DNA from: Rhodanobacter glycinis
GTDB lineage: Bacteria; Pseudomonadota; Gammaproteobacteria; Xanthomonadales; Rhodanobacteraceae
Length of the DNA stretch: 64,000 nucleotides
Assembly: GCF_900114325.1 (NCBI RefSeq)
Contig: NZ_FOSR01000020.1
Location: 1 to 64,000 of the forward strand
Reading direction: 5' to 3'
Shown: piece by piece, positions 62,397 to 64,000 of the stretch
Layout: every line of letters begins with the position of its first letter
Numbering within the stretch: position 1 is the first letter of the stretch
Program-made: the position numbers and the translations under genes
Notes under the pieces: generated by a model
What the model was told of the DNA's origin: nothing
What the model saw: the letters and a program-made list of their open reading frames with translations, nothing else
Databases searched by the model: none

Positions 62397-62960
62397 TCAG
62401 ATCTTGCCGACCAGGTCCAGCGACGGAGCCAGGGTCTTCTCGCCTTCCTTCCACTTCGCCGGACACACTTCGTTCGGGTGGGCGGCGACGTACTGCGCGG
62501 CCTTGACCTTGCGCAGCAGCTCGGACGCGTCACGGCCGATGCCGCCGGCGTTGACTTCGACGATCTGGATCTTGCCTTCCGGATCGATCACGAAGGTGCC
62601 GCGATCGGCCAGGCCGGCTTCCTCGATCATCACGCCGAAGTTGCGGGTGATCGCACCGGTCGGGTCGCCGACCATGGTGTACTGGATCTTCTTGATCGCG
62701 TCGGAGGTGTCATGCCACGCCTTGTGCGAGAAGTGCGTGTCGGTCGAGACGCTGTAGATCTCCACGCCCAGCTTCTGGAACTCGGCATAGTTGTCAGCCA
62801 GGTCTTCCAGCTCGGTCGGGCAGACGAAGGTGAAGTCGGCCGGGTAGAAGAACACGACGGACCACTTGCCCTTCAGGCTGGCTTCGGTCACTTCGAGGAA
62901 TTGGCCATTCTTGAAAGCCTGGGCCTTGAACGGCTTGATTTCGGTGTTGATCAAAGACAC
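62397..62960 (-). CDS. ahpC: Alkyl hydroperoxide reductase subunit C (peroxiredoxin)
   Basis: 187 residues, exactly the E. coli length, starting at a GTG (62958-62960) with GGAGA upstream: [20 protein letters not shown]. The peroxidatic Cys is in [17 protein letters not shown] (C47) and the resolving Cys in [19 protein letters not shown] typical 2-Cys peroxiredoxin that reduces peroxides and peroxynitrite, recycled by AhpF encoded next. The frame runs on upstream to an ATG at 63047, but that part has no similarity. Usually under OxyR; no site is claimed. Confidence 0.96.
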   Translation of the reverse strand: MSLINTEIKPFKAQAFKNGQFLEVTEASLKGKWSVVFFYPADFTFVCPTELEDLADNYAEFQKLGVEIYSVSTDTHFSHKAWHDTSDAIKKIQYTMVGDPTGAITRNFGVMIEEAGLADRGTFVIDPEGKIQIVEVNAGGIGRDASELLRKVKAAQYVAAHPNEVCPAKWKEGEKTLAPSLDLVGKI

Positions 62961-63209
62961 TGCGGATCTCCGTGTGGTGGGTGGTTGATGGTTCAATTGT
63001 AGGGATCTGAATCGATACGTCCAATTGATTGTTGGGATGATGTGCATTGATGCAGGCTATCGATGGCCTGCGTGCCACCGCAGGTATCCGGCTTGGCCGG
63101 GCGGACGGACACATCGTGCGAACCCCGGGGCAGGCGCGCATTCCATGAACTGGGGCCATCATCGGCACGGACAAGTGCGGCAATGCGAATCGACGTGCGG
63201 CGATGCGCC

Positions 63210-64000
63210 TCAGTCGCGTCGCGCCGGCATGGTGCCGGCATAGTTCGCGCGGGGGCGGATCAATCCACCATTTTCCTGTTGCTCCAGTGCATGCGCCAGC
63301 CAGCCGGCCATGCGCCCGGCGGCAAACAGCGACAACGCCGCATCCGCGCCCAAGGCGTACACCGAGGCAATCGCCGCCAGCGCGAAATCCAGGCTGGGCG
63401 CGCGGCCATCGTTGTCGTTGACGGCATCGACCAGGCGCTGGATGCGCGCCGATTCGGCGGGGCGCGGGCGCGAGTCGGCCAGCATGCGCAGCAGCAGTGC
63501 TGCGCGCGGATCGCCGTCCGGATACAGCGGGTGGCCAAAGCCGGGAAGCTCTTCGCCACGGCGCAGGCGTTCGCGCACATAACCGGCAGGGTCGCGTTCG
63601 AGCAGGGTTTGCTGGATCAGCGCGTGGGCGCGCGCGGTGGCACCGCCGTGTTGCGGGCCGGATAGCGCCGCCAGGCCGGCACAGGCCGCCGCGTGCAGGC
63701 TGGCGCCGGTCGAAGCGGCCACGCGTGTGGCGAACGCGGAGGCGTTGAGTTCGTGGTCGGCGCACAGCACCAGCGCGGCGCGGACCAACCCGGGCAGGCG
63801 CGGGTCGTCGCGCTTCCAGTGATCGGCGATGAGTTGATGGATCGGTTGCCGGCCGGGCTGCACGGCGCAGAGCAGGGCGGCGGTTTCGCGCAGCAGGCGG
63901 GCGGCGCCGATACGGCGTTGGGCGGCGTCGGTGCTGTGCGGGTGGGGTGCCGTCAAGGCCAGCAATGGCAGCGATGCCATGGTGCGTTCCAGCGGTGACA
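63210..64000 (-). CDS. Citrate synthase-family protein, 5-prime end beyond the window
   Basis: The frame runs in from the right edge (SPLERT before the internal Met at 63980) and ends at 63210, giving 263 residues, the C-terminal large part. Citrate-synthase landmarks: ALVLCADHELNASAFATRVA, GLAALSGPQHGGATARA, LPGFGHPLYPDGDPRAALLL, and GWLAHALEQQENGGLIRPRA with the substrate Arg. It resembles the CitA/HTH-linked citrate synthase-like proteins rather than GltA. It would condense an acyl-CoA with oxaloacetate or a related keto acid. Diverges in position from ahpC by about 250 bp. Confidence 0.83.
   Translation of the reverse strand, partial: SPLERTMASLPLLALTAPHPHSTDAAQRRIGAARLLRETAALLCAVQPGRQPIHQLIADHWKRDDPRLPGLVRAALVLCADHELNASAFATRVAASTGASLHAAACAGLAALSGPQHGGATARAHALIQQTLLERDPAGYVRERLRRGEELPGFGHPLYPDGDPRAALLLRMLADSRPRPAESARIQRLVDAVNDNDGRAPSLDFALAAIASVYALGADAALSLFAAGRMAGWLAHALEQQENGGLIRPRANYAGTMPARRD

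Overview
This is a high-GC gammaproteobacterial chromosome segment. The proteins (RlmJ, a CycA-type permease, the malate dehydrogenase subtype, AhpC/AhpF, BipA, a large TonB receptor beside glycosidases) and the many short palindromic repeats suggest Lysobacterales (Xanthomonadales), most likely Rhodanobacteraceae (Dyella/Rhodanobacter/Frateuria-like). That placement rests on remembered family resemblance, not on a search. I saw no rRNA, tRNA or CRISPR array.

Layout. 1-0.6 kb: N-terminus of an IS4-type transposase running off the left edge, with palindromic repeats. 0.6-9.5 kb: rlmJ, a DMT exporter, an AsmA-like protein, then a YqjH-like ferric-siderophore reductase, a remnant of a Fur-family HTH, a His-rich YqjI-like PadR regulator and a divergent ABC exporter sharing a GATATATCG operator region; a repeat field follows. 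9.5-26.7 kb: housekeeping and accessory genes (methyltransferases, a periplasmic cyclophilin, a 2OG oxygenase, cycA, a PadR-HAAS-DUF1579 operon, an exported amidohydrolase, a JAMM-like/exported-protein pair, a YgjP-like protease, an SDR/LysR divergent pair, a cytochrome b561, and a DUF1501/DUF1800 pair separated by a duplicated spacer).

26.9-44.0 kb: a coherent glycan-use locus. AgaR, an amidohydrolase, a class I aldolase, AgaS and two PfkB kinases form an almost complete N-acetylgalactosamine route; a TonB receptor and exported GH36, GH29 and GH35 enzymes would import and trim a GalNAc/Fuc/Gal-bearing glycan. Repeated GTTTCAYWTTC boxes lie at the two control regions.

44.3-49.6 kb: an accessory island. 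A WYL-domain regulator precedes an A+T-richer gene for a zinc-finger, membrane-segment DUF726 (TMCO4-like) serine hydrolase; convergent to them are a HEPN protein with an RNQLIH motif and a zinc-ribbon miniprotein. This is my best candidate for an undescribed, possibly antiphage, system. A 34-residue membrane protein and a small HEAH protein follow.

49.7-64 kb: core genes: typA, cyclophilin, a LacI regulator, YidB, GlsB-like protein, an aminotransferase, mdh, a MerR/TipAS regulator, prpE, ahpF-ahpC and a citrate-synthase-family gene cut by the right edge.
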